Origin: Benincasa hispida | Taxonomy: Eukaryota > Streptophyta > Magnoliopsida > Cucurbitales > Cucurbitaceae | NCBI RefSeq assembly: GCF_009727055.1 | Contig: NC_052350.1 | Span: 29,554,000-29,617,999, forward strand | Direction of reading: 5' to 3' | Length of the DNA: 64,000 nt | Part shown: one piece after another, positions 10,740-23,373 of the stretch | Numbering within the stretch: the first letter of the stretch is position 1 | Layout of the letters: every line of letters starts with the position of its first letter | Notes under the pieces: generated by a model | What the model was told of the DNA's origin: nothing | Seen by the model: the letters and a program-made list of their open reading frames with translations, nothing else | Database searches by the model: none | Made by a program: the position numbers and the translations under genes

Positions 10740-11477
10740 TTAACTTAGCCAAAACCACAAATGTGATAATCCTATTGAACAATGGAGGACATTGGGCAGA
10801 AAAATCGACAATCTAAAAGTAGCTTTCTTCAACAAAGAGAATAGAAGCAGAGTTAATACAAAAATCAAAGAAGTGCAAAGCACAACGAGCAAGGTTGTGA
10901 GCACCAAAAGTACTAGATCTAGTATACTTAGAGAAGGTGATATCACTAAGCCATAGCTTTCACATCCTTCGATACAATTCTAACTTCATTGAGGTCCATA
11001 GACCTTTTAGAAATGAGGGAGATAATCTCTAACATCCGACTCCATACAAATCGAAGAGTGGAGTTTATCAATCTTAAAAACCGTTTATTGAGGCATAAGT
11101 ACTAGATCTAGTATACTTAGAGAATGTGATATCACTAAGCCATAGCTTTCACATCCTTCGATACATTTCTAACTTCATTGAGGTCCATAGACCTTTTAGA
11201 AATGAGGGAGATAACCTCTAACATCCGACTCCATATAAATCGAAGAGTGGAGTTTATCAATCTTAAAAACCGTTTATTGAGGCATAAGTACTAGATCTAG
11301 TATACTTAGAGAATGTGATATCACTAGGCCATAACTTTCACATCCTCCGATATATTTCCAACTTCATTGAGCTCCATAGATCTTTTAGAAATGAGGGAGA
11401 TAATCTCTATAACATCTAACTTCACACAAATCGAAGAGTGGAGTTTATCGATCTTAAAAATCGTTTATTGAGGCATA
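10740..11477 (-). pseudogene. RNase H-like (RVT_3 type) domain fragment
   Basis: On the minus strand, about 10,975 down to 10,740, one frame reads WLSDITFSKYTRSSTFGAHN, then LARCALHFFDF, ending in a C-terminal tail with one in-frame stop. The 'R-S..GAHNLAR.AL' pattern is the end of the plant RNase H-like domain found in LINE reverse transcriptases and in many stand-alone plant proteins. An adjoining frame carries LNEVRIVSKDVKAMA, the usual preceding helix, so there is at least one frameshift. The upstream part of the domain is present three times (10910-11477). No reverse transcriptase is seen nearby, and it is not functional. Confidence 0.65.
10910..11477. repeat. Three tandem copies of a 189-bp unit
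   Basis: Units start at 10910, 11099 and 11288, each opening with the 14-bp palindrome TACTAGATCTAGTA and closing with 'TTATTGAGGCATAA'. The first two are nearly identical and the third is more diverged. The repeated text is part of the RNase H-like fragment, so this is an internal triplication rather than a satellite. Confidence 0.9.
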
Positions 11478-12339
11478 AAGAAACTCATCTTGATAAAAGA
11501 CTAAGAGGTGTGACCACCTACTTAGGATTTAATATCCTACGAAATTTTTGACATCAAAATATTATAAGGTCAGATTGATGTTACATAAAATTAGTCGAAA
11601 TACATGTAAATTAGTTCCACCACTCACGAATATTTTTTTTAAAAATGGCTTTGAAGTTTGAAGCCCCTTTGATGGCCATCAACTCCAACTTCTCACTCGT
11701 TGAATTCAACAAAAATAGGAATTAATAATTGAGTTAAATTTAGCCTTAAATTTAACAATAAATTTTATATTCTCAACAAGCTAAAATTTCATTTTTTAAA
11801 AAAAAAACGACTGTGGTTAGCTCTAGATATTCTAATAGGATGAGACCATTTTAGCACATATCCATCATTTTAGTTATGTTGGATACTTCTAATTAGTTAG
11901 ACTACATTAGTTTGTTGCTAAGTTGCAAAATTTTATTCTTTTTTGACATTATTTTAAAAATAAATCTCTCTCACCAAATCTTTTGTTTATAATATTTTCA
12001 TTTACTTTTTAAAATGTTAAACTATCGATCAAAACACGAGGTTAAATTGTCGAAGTGAACATAATTCAATAGTAATTGACATATATCACATCTATTAAGA
12101 TTGAACGGTCAAATTCTTGACCTATTTATTGTACTTTATAAAACTGCTAAGCTCAACTCTTATCAACCATTTGAGGGTTTGTTTTGAAAAATAGAAGGTT
12201 GACTACTCATAGTCTAATGTCATTTTTGTAGTTTTTTTTTCTCACTTTAATATTTAGGTTTGAAGTTGATTTTGGTATCACATTTTCCTTTAATCTTTGA
12301 TGTCTTGAAAATATAGTAAAATGAACTAAAATATTTATT

Positions 12340-12425
12340 AAAAAAATAAAATGTCACTGTCTATCAGTATCTATTATAGTGTCTATCACTAATAGACGGT
12401 GACATTTTGCTATATTTTTTTTAAA
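12340..12425. repeat. Foldback repeat, 'CTATCA...TGATAG' family
   Basis: The palindromic core 'CTGTCTATCAGTATCTATTA' and 'CACTAATAGACGGTGACATT' is flanked by inverted 'AAAATGTCA' and 'TGACATTTT' arms. It is one of about six dispersed relatives in the window. Confidence 0.6.
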
Positions 12426-13139
12426 AAAAATCAGTAATTTTGTCATTTAAAACAATTTATCTTTTTTTAATATTTAGTTTATATTTTTTTATATAAATAT
12501 TAGATGTAATGATGGTAGATTAGGATGGAGTATATCCTTTAATAAGTGATAAAAATTAGTTTGTAAGTCTATATAAAGAAACTAATCAAATTTGGAAGCC
12601 AATAATTATATACAACAAACTTTAACTACTTATATGTGACCCAAATCCAACCTTCATTCATACCCATACCATCAATGGCACAATAATGAAGAGCAATTTT
12701 ATTTAATATTATGATGGAGAATTGAAGTTTGTAATTATTATAATAATGAGTTGAAAGTCCACATTCATAATGATTATTTATTGATTTAGACTTCTAATAA
12801 AACCTCCATGGGCACAAGAAAGTTAGGTCAAAATATATAATATAAAAAATTGTTGTTTGAACAAATATTGGGACCTTGGAAATAATTATTGAATTTACAA
12901 TCATAACTAATTGATTTTGTTACAAAAGTTTTAAAATATACCATAATATATTTTGTAAACATAAAAATGGTAATTTCCAAAACATTTGAGAAACAGAATT
13001 ATTTTCCAAGGAAAATCAGACTCTTTTAATATATTAGTTTTTTTTTCAAATTTGTTATACAAAAATGTTATACTATCCAAACTATTTATAAAAACATTGT
13101 TGTTTTTAAAAAAAGTAATTTTCAAATGAAGTAAAATGA

Positions 13140-13265
13140 GTTAATATATTTACAAATATAGCAAAATATCATTATTTATCAGTGATAGATTACTGTCACG
13201 GATAGAAGTCTATCAAGATCTATAGTTGATAGATAGTGAAATTTTGTAATATTTAAAAAATTTTC
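13140..13265. repeat. Foldback repeat, 'CTATCA...TGATAG' family
   Basis: Left arm 'ATATTTACAAATATAGCAAA', core 'TATCAGTGATAGA' then 'AGAAGTCTATCAAGATCTAT', right arm 'GAAATTTTGTAATATTTA'. The arms pair with each other, and there is no coding potential. Confidence 0.65.
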
Positions 13266-13959
13266 AACAATTTTATTATTTAAAATAATTATTCAAATCG
13301 GAGATTCTAGCATTAATGTGATAGGAGGAAGGAGTTGTATGCAACCATTATACCAATATGAAAACTTCAAAGAAATTGCCTCTTTTAAAAAGATGAGAAT
13401 GCTCAACTATTTAAAACAACTATATTTTTACTAATTGATTGAAAACTACATTATTTTTATATTAAATTTGAAAAGCTACAAAAAAAAAAAAAAAATTTCT
13501 AAAAAAAAACCCAATTTAATACTCTTAAATTTAGGTTGTATTAATTTAAATTATGAATTAATAATTGTATCAATTTAAATGCATATAATTATTAGTTTTT
13601 TTAGTTTAAAATGACACTGCCCTAATGGTGTAAATGGATATTTTTTCTTTAAAAAATCCTCCAGAAAATCATTTGTTCAAAGCACAATTTTACTCAGTGA
13701 AGAACCAATCAAGGAATTTCATTATATCCCTTCTAATCTAAGATCGTTCAATTTTTTTTGGTATTTTATATTAATTAATTAATTAAAAAATCGATATAAA
13801 GAAATAAAAGTTTTAGTCTAAAGTAGATAATTTTAATTAAACATTAAAAACTTGAATAATCTATATTTTAAAAGCATAAGTATACAAATAAAAAATATAA
13901 CAAAATTAAAATATTTGAGTACATTTTTTGAAAAGAAAAATAGGTTAAATAATCATTTA

Positions 13960-14520
13960 AGTCCCATTTGGTGACTATTTGGTTTTTGAAAATTAAGTCT
14001 ATTTCATTTCAATTTCTTATAATGATTTTCATCTTTCTTTCTTTAGTAAAACACAAAAACAAATTTTTAAAAACTCTTTTATTAGTTTTGAAAACTTGGT
14101 TTGATTTTTGAAAACATGGATAGAAAGTAGATAATAAAGTAAGAAATTTAGAAGGGAAACGGGTGTTTATAAACTTAATTTTCAAAAACTAAAAACAAAA
14201 AAGTAAGACGTCATTTGATAACTATTTTGTTTTTTATTTTGGTTTTTGCAAATTAATCTTATTTTCTCACAATTTCTTATACTGATTTGTATCTTACTTT
14301 AAGTACAAGAGTACATTTCTTAGCCAAATTCTAAAAACAAAATACAAGTTTTTTAAAAACTACTTTTTTATTTTTTTTAGTTTTCAAAATTTGACTTCGA
14401 GTTTTGCAAATATTGGTAAAAAGTAGATAATAAATCAAGAAATTTAGAGATGGAGTGAGTATTTATAACCTAATTTTTTTTAGAAAAAACAAAAGATGAA
14501 ATACTTATCGAATGAAGAAG
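13960..14520. mobile_element. Two adjoining MITE copies ('TTTGGTAACCATTT' family)
   Basis: The first copy runs from 'CATTTGGTGACTATTTGG' to about 14205, the second from 'CATTTGATAACTATTTTG' (about 14213) to about 14515. Both share 'AAATTAAG' / 'TTCTTATAATGATT' interiors and end in inverted A-rich text. They lie head to tail with almost no gap. Confidence 0.5.
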
Positions 14521-14880
14521 TTAACGGATGCGACGTTAGATTTTTTGCTTTTGTTTTGTTTTGTTTTTCTTTTAATTAAGGATATTTTCAAAACCTAACT
14601 CAAGTTTTCAAAATGAAAAAGAAAAAAATAGTTTTGTTTGATAACATTTTGACAAGAATTTAATTAATATTTCCTTAAGAATATAATTGAAACCAATTAC
14701 AAAGAAAAAAAATGGTGAGAAAATAAACCCATAATTTTCAAGAACAAAAAAGCACGTGGTACAAAATGAAATTTAAGTTTTTTTAGTACCTTATAGTAGT
14801 AGCTAAGTTTAATTAAATGCTAAAATGTTTTGAATTTAATTGGAAATTAAGTTGCTATGAACCAACTATTTAATTAAAAT

Positions 14881-14956
14881 AAATATGAAAGTCGATTCTT
14901 AACTTTATTATTAAAAATAAATATGAAAGTCGATTCTTAACTTTATTATTATCATT
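14881..14956. repeat. 38-bp tandem duplication
   Basis: 'AAATATGAAAGTCGATTCTT' plus AACTTTATTATTA occurs at 14881 and again at 14919, without visible differences. It is a recent local duplication. Confidence 0.9.
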
Positions 14957-15708
14957 ATTATTTTTTAATTTAATCCTATGACGTATTTATACCTTTTAGT
15001 TAAATAAATATATTTAAATCAATTGATCTATATTCAAGTTGACAAAATAAATCTTCATCGAAAAAATTCACTTATTTCTTAAACAAATTAAAATAATTAA
15101 TTTATTTGAAAGGAACAGAACAATTTTAGCTTTTAAAATATACAAATGTCAAAACTTCTTTTTTTCTTTCCCTTTTTTTTTCATTCGAATGTCAACTTCT
15201 ATAAAAATTTATCTGTATGCACACCTCTTATTTATGATATAATATTCTAAAACAAAAAATATCTTTTGACTTCTTTTTGTCTTCAAAACACTATCAAAGA
15301 ACAAACCTAACGATTTATATATACATATTAAAAAAAAATTAAATATATTATTTATTAAATGGATGAAATGATAATGATTCTCGTTGCTCGATATTCTTCT
15401 TGAAATATATTAAATATATTATTTTTATAAAAGTATAAAAGTACAAACTTATTTACAGTTCTTATAGACTAAATTATAAGAAAAACACTCCTACATTGTT
15501 TCCTCTTTTTTCTTCTTTTAATATAATTGCAATACTACCCGTGACCAATTCATAAACGTTTCAAAATACCCATGAAGAATAGAAATTTGTTATAACATTG
15601 GATGAAAATTGTAACCCTAAAATGGTGTGACAGTTTTCCATAACAAAAATTGGGATCCAAATATCGTCACGCTCATTCCAAGTTTTAATTTTTATTTAAC
15701 ATTCTAAT

Positions 15709-16343
15709 CTATGAAATACAGATACTTCATGTGAGACAAAGAACCTCGTATCAGACACATATCAAATATAAATACTTTTAGATACTTCCAAAATATGTAT
15801 CTGACACGTGATTTGATGTATCTATTTTTACACTTAGGAAAAAGATAAACAATTCATATAATTTTTCGCAATCTAAAACTAGGTAGTGTATTTAAAAGCT
15901 CACTACTCAAGTCTAAAATTAAAATGCAAAAAATAATAAAAGATTGAACCCTAAAAAATCTAATCTTCATCTTCACATTTGAGTCTCCACAAAGACCACA
16001 AAAATATAATCCACTTGAATATCTTCAACAATTCAATGAAGAAGTTTTTCGTTTATCTTCATGTTTCTCCCTCTAATTTTCTTCTTCTTCTCTGATCAAT
16101 ATGAGTCACTTTTCTATTGCATTTTATTGACTATTTTACTTCAGCATCTTAGATGTTGTTTTTTGTATTGTATTCTGTACTATTGTTATCAACATGTATA
16201 CTAAATTTATCTATATCCTAGATTATTTTAAGAAAAAAAGTGTATTTTCAACACATCAGTATCCTAATTTTTTAAAAATTGATGTATCTTCATATCTTAT
16301 CGTATATGTATCTCGTTTCTGTATCCGTATCTGTGCTTCGTAG
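15709..16343. mobile_element. Non-autonomous hAT-like element, copy 2 (inverted)
   Basis: Ends CTATGAAATACAGATAC and GTATCTGTGCTTCGTAG are inverted repeats of each other. They are flanked by a perfect 8-bp direct repeat ATTCTAAT at 15701-15708 and 16344-16351. The interior is the reverse complement of copy 1 (5760-6493) with indels. It lies in opposite orientation to copy 3, only about 500 bp away. Confidence 0.8.
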
Positions 16344-16840
16344 ATTCTAATCGATTTCAACTTGAATTATAACTTTGAATATCAACAGTAATATTATAAT
16401 TTTTGAAAGAATCGACTGAGACGTACTTGTATGTAATTTAGCATTTTTTGTTTCATCTTGAATGGTAAAACTTAAAAATTACGTTATTGTATTATGTGAT
16501 TGAGAAAAAAAAAATGGGAATAATTTCTAAAAGTTATAATTGAATGAGATGCATGCGGTGAAAATAAATGAATTGCATGCAAGATACCATCATATCGATC
16601 TTGTGAAAATTAATGATGACTTGGCTCAAAAAAATAAAAATAAATAAATAACTCACATGAATTTTCTGAAGAATAAATGAATTATTGTACTATTTTCTTA
16701 GAATTTTAGAGAAGTAAATTATAAATCATTCAATTCTGCAGTTAATAATCGAGGGCATTAATGTCCAATTAATTTTTGGTCGAACATTTTAGTCAAATAA
16801 TAATAAATGTTACCCTTATTTGTTTTTCATTCCTTAATTA

Positions 16841-17548
16841 AGATACGGATATGATAATTCATTAATTTCTAAAAAAATTAAGATACGAATATGTCTAAGG
16901 ATGTGCCATTTTTTATATATTTTTTTAATATATATATCTAAAAAAAAAGAGGATACTGATACGTTGAAGATACATTTTCTTTTTCTTTAAAAAAATCTAG
17001 GATATAGATAAATTTAGCTTACAAGTTAATAATAATAGCACAAAATAAAATACAAATACTGACATACAATACAATAAAAAAAAAAACATCTAAGATGTTG
17101 AATTACAATAGTTAATAAAATGTAATAGAAAAGTAACTTATATTGTGAACAAGAAGAAGAAGATTAGAGGGAAAAGTATGAAGATAAACGAAGAATTCTT
17201 CATTGAATTGTTGAAGATATCCAAATGGTTTATATTTTGGTGGACTTTATGGGGACTCAAATGTGAAGATGGAGATATGATTCTAGTCTAGGGTTTGGTC
17301 CGTTATTTTTTTTCTTTTAATTTTGGACTCGAGTAGTGAGTTTTTTAAATAAGTTACCTAGTTTTAGATTGGAAAATATTAGATGAGTTGCTTGTCTTTT
17401 TTCTTTAAAAAAAAAAAAAAGTATGCATAAAAATAGATACGTCAAATCGCGTATTAAATATATATTTGAAAAGTATTTTGAAGTATCGGTATCTGATACA
17501 TGTCAGATACGGATTCTTTGCCTCACATGAAATATCTATGCTTCATAG
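16841..17548. mobile_element. Non-autonomous hAT-like element, copy 3 (left end lost)
   Basis: This is collinear with copy 1 from 'AAGATACGGATATG' to the right terminus CTATGCTTCATAG. The left inverted repeat is missing and no 8-bp duplication can be recognised, so the left end is eroded. Confidence 0.7.
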
Positions 17549-20500
17549 GTGTAACTTTTATAATGTTTTTTTTTCTTCTTCCATTCTTACCATCTATTTG
17601 GTTGACGTGAGAAAAAGAATTAAAAAAAATTTATTTTTATTTAAATATTTTATTTATAAAAACTTATTAAAATATATTTGAAAAGTTATTTTGAATAGTT
17701 GTCAAAAACTTCAATTTCTTCTAAAATGACTTATTTTTTAAATTAAACATTTGAAAATATATTCGAAAGACACTCTTAGTGAAGTTACCAATTTCATGTA
17801 ATTTTAAGTTACTAATTTCATTTAGAGCATGTTTACAATTGATTTTTAATTAGTTAAAATCAATTTTGTTAGATTCAAAATCGCTCTAAAAATATAATTA
17901 CTTACGGTTAATTTATCAATTTAGTCCATAAACTTTAAAATTTGTATCTATTTAGTCTCTAAATTTTTATAATTATAAATTTAATTCTTAGCTTTTAATA
18001 GATTTTTAGAACTAATGAATCTATTAAACACAAAATTAAAAGTCTAAGCCATGTTTGATAACTATTTAGTTTTTTGTTTTTGAAAATTAAGTATATTTTC
18101 TCTTAATTTCTTACCATGGTTCTCATTTCCATTAATAAGAGACTTGAATTTTAGCCAAAATAAAAAATTAAAATAAAGTTTTTAAAAAATACTATTATTT
18201 TTTTATTAATTTTTCAAAACTTGATTTGGTTTTTGAAAATCGCAGTAAAAAGTAGAAAACAAAACAATAAATTTAGAGATGGAAATGGTGTTTATAGACT
18301 TAATTTTCAAAAACTAAATATTGAAAACCATATGAAGGGTTCCACTAAGTACAAAATTTAAATTTATATCTAATATTTCAATTAATTTTCTAAAAAAATT
18401 AAATGTATTAGAGATCTGTTAAACACAAAATTAAAAGTTTCAAGATTTATTTGATATAAAATTGGAAAGCTTAATAATCTATTACTATTAGACAATTTTA
18501 TAAATCCAAAGGCTAAAATAAAATACAAATCTCAAAATTTAGAGACCATACAGATACTTTAACAATAATTATTCAAAATCAAATTTGGTCGTATGTAAAT
18601 CCCGTTTAAAAATATAAAATCAAACACTAATTTATTTTGAAATGACTAGAAATATGTTCGAGAATGATTTTGAACTCGAGAAACAAATTTTAATCATTTT
18701 GCAATTATAAAAAGAGATTATACGAGAATCTTATGTCAAGAATGTTTGGTATAACAACTTATTTATTTATCTATCCATAATTAATTTTAAATTTCTTTCA
18801 ACATGCTAAAGCTATGATAAATCTTTTAGATTTTAGCTTTCCTACAAATTTGGTATCTCCCCTTACCCACCTCAAATTTATCTTTCCATTAATTTATTTG
18901 CTTACATTTATTTCATATTTCAATTCATTCAATTTCTTATAACAATTATTTTTAAAAATGTTTTATAAAAAATTTAGATTAAACAATATTAGTTGCAATT
19001 TAATTATACATATTTTTAAATAATTGTATTATAACAAATTATAAATTAGATTTGAATATGAAAATAACTAAAATGATAATCTACTTTGTTCTTATATTAA
19101 ATTGCACAATTTTAGTATTAATTTACTAAACATTGTAACTATTTTTTTTTCTTTGTTTCTTTGTTTCTTTCTAATTTGAAATTAAAGTTTATCAAATACC
19201 ATTTTATTTCTTCTCACAGCTGATTTTTCAAAACGCATAGCTGCCAACAATTATTTTAAAAGCTACAATAATCTCAAATTAAACCTTATATTTTAAAATT
19301 CTAGAGAATATTCATAGGTATATATATATATATATTAGAAAAAGGATAAAATTAGTTATAAATATAACATAGTTTTATAAAATAATAACAAATACTAGTT
19401 TAATTAACATATATCTCAGGACTTTTTCTTTCAACTCCATGGTTGAGGGCACATACTTATGTTTGTTCGAATCATGTTCAGTTTGACATACAACTCAATG
19501 ATCGATAATTTAGGCCCTATTTAATAATAATTTTATTTTTTGTTTTCTACTTTTGACATTTATGCTTGTTCACTTACTATTTCTTTAATATAGTTTTCAT
19601 GTATCTTAAAGAAATATTTAGATTTTGTGTCCAATTACAATAACACAAACAAGTTTTTGGAAACTAAAAAACCGTTCCTTAAAAAAAAAAAACAGTTTTT
19701 GATTTTCAAAGTTTGCTAAAATTTCAAATGTTTCCCTAATGAAAATGAAAACCATAGTAAAGAAATATTAAAAAATAAACACAAATTTTCAAAATTAGAA
19801 ACTAAAATTAAATCGTTAACAAACAAGACCTTGGATAACCAAATACATAATACTTGTCTAATACCAAAATTAAATGGTTAAAGCATGTCACTTGAAATCT
19901 CAAGGATTAAATATAAACTAACTTAAAAAAAAAAAAAAAAACAAAGACCAAAAGTGTTAGTTTTGAAATCCAGAGACTAAATAGAAATTAAGTACGAATT
20001 TCAGGAACTAAAAGCATATCTCACCATAAATTAACTTAATCGCAAGTTTTATTCATGTTATGTCTAGAAATGGAAGGGCACATAAATTAATCAATATCAC
20101 ACCTGGAGATCCCGAGAATATATTTAACAAAATAAGCTATTAAATAATACAAAACAAATAAAAAATAGAGAATCGATACACAAATTAATGTGGTTATATT
20201 AACAATGTGTTAGCTACGTCCACATAATAGAGCGAGAACCATAATATCAGAAAGAATGTTTTCTGAATACAAAATGACATCACTAGGGTTAGAGAGTTTA
20301 TATAGTGCACCTCTCTAAATCTTAGGATCATAATCGTAAATAACCATAAATAATTAGTACTTGGTTGTTCGAAGTACCCGCTAACAAATTCAATACATTC
20401 CAACAAATATATATATATTATATATTTGTATCCACTTTTCCAAACAAGAAATTTGAAAAACAAATTAATGTGACAAATACATTATTTTTAAGAATATGTA

Positions 20501-22075
20501 AACGTGGAAAAAAATGCAATAAACAGTCAATGAATAGTGATTCCTTTCTTTAAATCATTATTTATAAAGTTTTGTCTTAATGATTCAAATCATACAATCA
20601 TAAATTTTATTTAATACATCTTAAATGCTACAAAAAATATTAAGAGATTAAAATTAAAAGCTATTCTATTTCTAGAATATATACCTAATTATATAATTAC
20701 CCTTTATCCTATTTTCCTAATAACTAAACCAAATTCACTTTTTAATCCTAGTATCATGAGTTCTAAAAAAAAAAAAAAAAGGAAAATTTATTGCCTTGTA
20801 TAAGTTTTTTAAATGTGTAGTGAATAATCAAATTAAATTCAAATTCAAATTCAAATTGAGCTTTGTTTCCTCACTTTCCCTTCTATTGACTTTTCTTTTG
20901 TTTTCAACTTTATTGAAATGTGAAGACTCTCTTTTCCCCCAAATTTACCGCTCTTTATATTTGAATTTGTAAAAGTAAATTCTAGAAGTTCTTTGAATTG
21001 TAAAAGTAATTCCCTCTTTCCTCTCTAACTCATCCATTTCTAAATCTCTCTCACATCTATTAAGCATGTAAGAGGGTAAATTTAGGTAAAAATCTCTTTA
21101 AGATGTCCGGTTTAAAAATATATGTGATCTAGAACTTTAGTAGGAGTAACGGTTTAGTATATAAACTTTAATTTGTAACGATTTAACCATTGTTTTTTCA
21201 GAAAAAAAACTGTAACAACAAAGAACCTATTTGGTAGATAATTTAAATATCCAAATTTGAAAACTTAGACCGTGTTTGGTAACCATTTGGTTTTTTGTTT
21301 TTGTTTTTAGAAATTAAGTTTATTTCATCCACATTTCTTAGAATAATTTTCATATTTCTTAAGTACAATAGTTGAATTCTTAGCCAAATTTCAAAAACAA
21401 ATACAATAGTTTAAAATGTGTTTGACAGTATAATCACAAGGCATAAAACCATTTATCTTTATTATATTCATAAACTATAAAATTGAGGAGATATTAAAAA
21501 AATATATCAATAAAAAATCATAATAAGAAAGTTTAATTTATTTGAAAAGGGTAAAATGTTTATTTTTATTTATCTTTATTACTTTTGAAAAAATATCCAA
21601 CGGAATCGATAGTGATACTTTCATCAACATTCTGTTGATTGATTCTTCTTTGTGTGGAAGAAGGCATCCTATTTAAAACTTTGATGAAAATACAATTTAT
21701 ATTACCAACAAATGCAAAAAGTAAAAATTTCATGGTAATTTCAATGGTAGTGGTACCTATCTCACCTAGAAATTGATCCATCAAGGAAGAAGGTAAATCT
21801 TTTTTAACCTATGGGTTACAAATTTGAATAGGCAAGATAATGATTTGCTTCAATGAAGTAATTATTTTGATAGTTACATTTCATGAAAAGTCTGCAAGAA
21901 TAATTTATTATTTGTTTCCTTACATAAAAGCAATAAAAATTCCAAAAATTTATCAAATTGAATAATAAAAAATAATTGCATCATTTTCCCTCCTGGAAAT
22001 TTGATTTAAAAATATAAAAAGCAAAAAGAGTTTTAATCAAATTTGGAATAATTGAAAATGATGTTTGTGACTTTC

Positions 22076-22108
<33 letters not shown>

Positions 22109-23021
22109 TTTATGTGTGTATTATTGAGCATGATTATAAAATAAGATTTTTGGAATATATAAAGGAGTGTGTTGTTGAAATAAATTGAAAATAAAGAATA
22201 ATGACAAAATTAGTTTTATAGTTGCACGTGTTTGTCAATCTTAATTCTTAAATACCACGATTTAAATAACTGATGAAGTGGGTTAGTCAAAGGCTTTTCG
22301 AATTTTAACTTTATTTTTTTTTTTAAAATTAAAAAATGTTTGTTTTGCTTTATTTTGTCGTGTTCGTATTTCTTATCTATTTTTAATGTTTTTTTTATTT
22401 GGGCCACAGCCCATTGGGTTTTCATTTCTTGGGGGTTTCTTTGCAAAATGGTTAGAAAATTATGGGCTAACAATTTTCATTTAGAAAAATAGTAAACCAT
22501 TTTTTTAAATGAAAAAATGAATTAAAATAATAATAAATTCGAAATTGCAAGAGTCCAAAGTGTCCCAAGCATGCAAATGAGATGTTATAAATCCTTATTA
22601 AGAAAAATTCTTAATTACAGTTTAGTTAAACCCATCCAAACTTAATAACCTACATTTTGAATGGATTGAGAAACATGAAGCCTCAAATTCATCTTCTCCA
22701 AAAGTAAAAATATTTTTTTTGCATCAATCACTTCAACCTTGAACGATGTGAGTAGCGACAGTACCTGGTGATAAGAATCATGACCAGAATGATGACATTT
22801 TAGAGACCATCAACGGAAGTGGTGTCACTCGATGAAATCTAAGAGGGTGAATGAGAGGGATGACATGCAACTTACCCATCGTCAGTCTGTAGTGCTTGAT
22901 AGCAAGCCGTGATTGTTGGCAGGTAGTAACTGACACTTGCGTTCTAGGTGATTTGCGTGAAGGAGAAGATGGGAGGGGAAGGGGGCATGCATCGCTTTTA
23001 GACTAGAATAATTTGTTTCTT

Positions 23022-23054
<33 letters not shown>

Positions 23055-23373
23055 TTATAAACTCACATAAACACTTTAACCTAAATTTGACTTAAAGTTT
23101 TCTTCTTCTCCTTCTTAAATTCAAATATTTCAATAAATTTCTCAAACCAAATCAAACAAAGTCAAATTTAGGAAAAGTAATATAATATGAGATTTGAAAA
23201 TTAAAGATAATTCAAAATTAAAGAATTTTCAAATTAAGAACTGAGAGATTTATCCAACATATTCGCATGGAAAGAGGAAGTTAATTCATGATGAATAACT
23301 GAATGGAAATTGATAGAGCCCAAGTTGTGATTTTGATGAATTAATTATAGTGTAACTAAGGAAGTTGTTGTGT
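17549..23373. other. AT-rich spacer with MITE remnants
   Basis: No gene or RNA could be supported. MITEs of the 'TTTGGTAACCATTT' family lie near 18047-18340, 19510-19830 and 21268-21420. Short microsatellites include (TA)n at 19320-19336 and repeated ATTCAA at about 20833-20857. Poly-T/A tracts are at 22077-22108 and 23036-23056. The slightly GC-richer stretch at 22740-23000 has no open frame with a known domain. Confidence 0.5.

Larger units (their letters stand above)
11480..15700. other. AT-rich spacer with small MITEs
   Basis: No gene or RNA recognised. It holds foldback elements near 12340-12425 and 13140-13265, two adjoining MITE copies (13960-14215 and 14209-14520), and a 38-bp tandem duplication at 14881-14956. 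Long runs of A and T are frequent, and open frames are short and domain-free. Confidence 0.5.

Noticed and set aside
20194..20553. Overlapping open frames on both strands
   Set aside because: Low-complexity, hydrophobic translations of AT-rich DNA without a known family.
21566..21784. Open frame of 72 codons (minus strand)
   Set aside because: Amino-acid composition looks somewhat protein-like, but there is no recognised domain, no neighbouring exon and the surroundings are AT-rich spacer. Not enough to call a gene.
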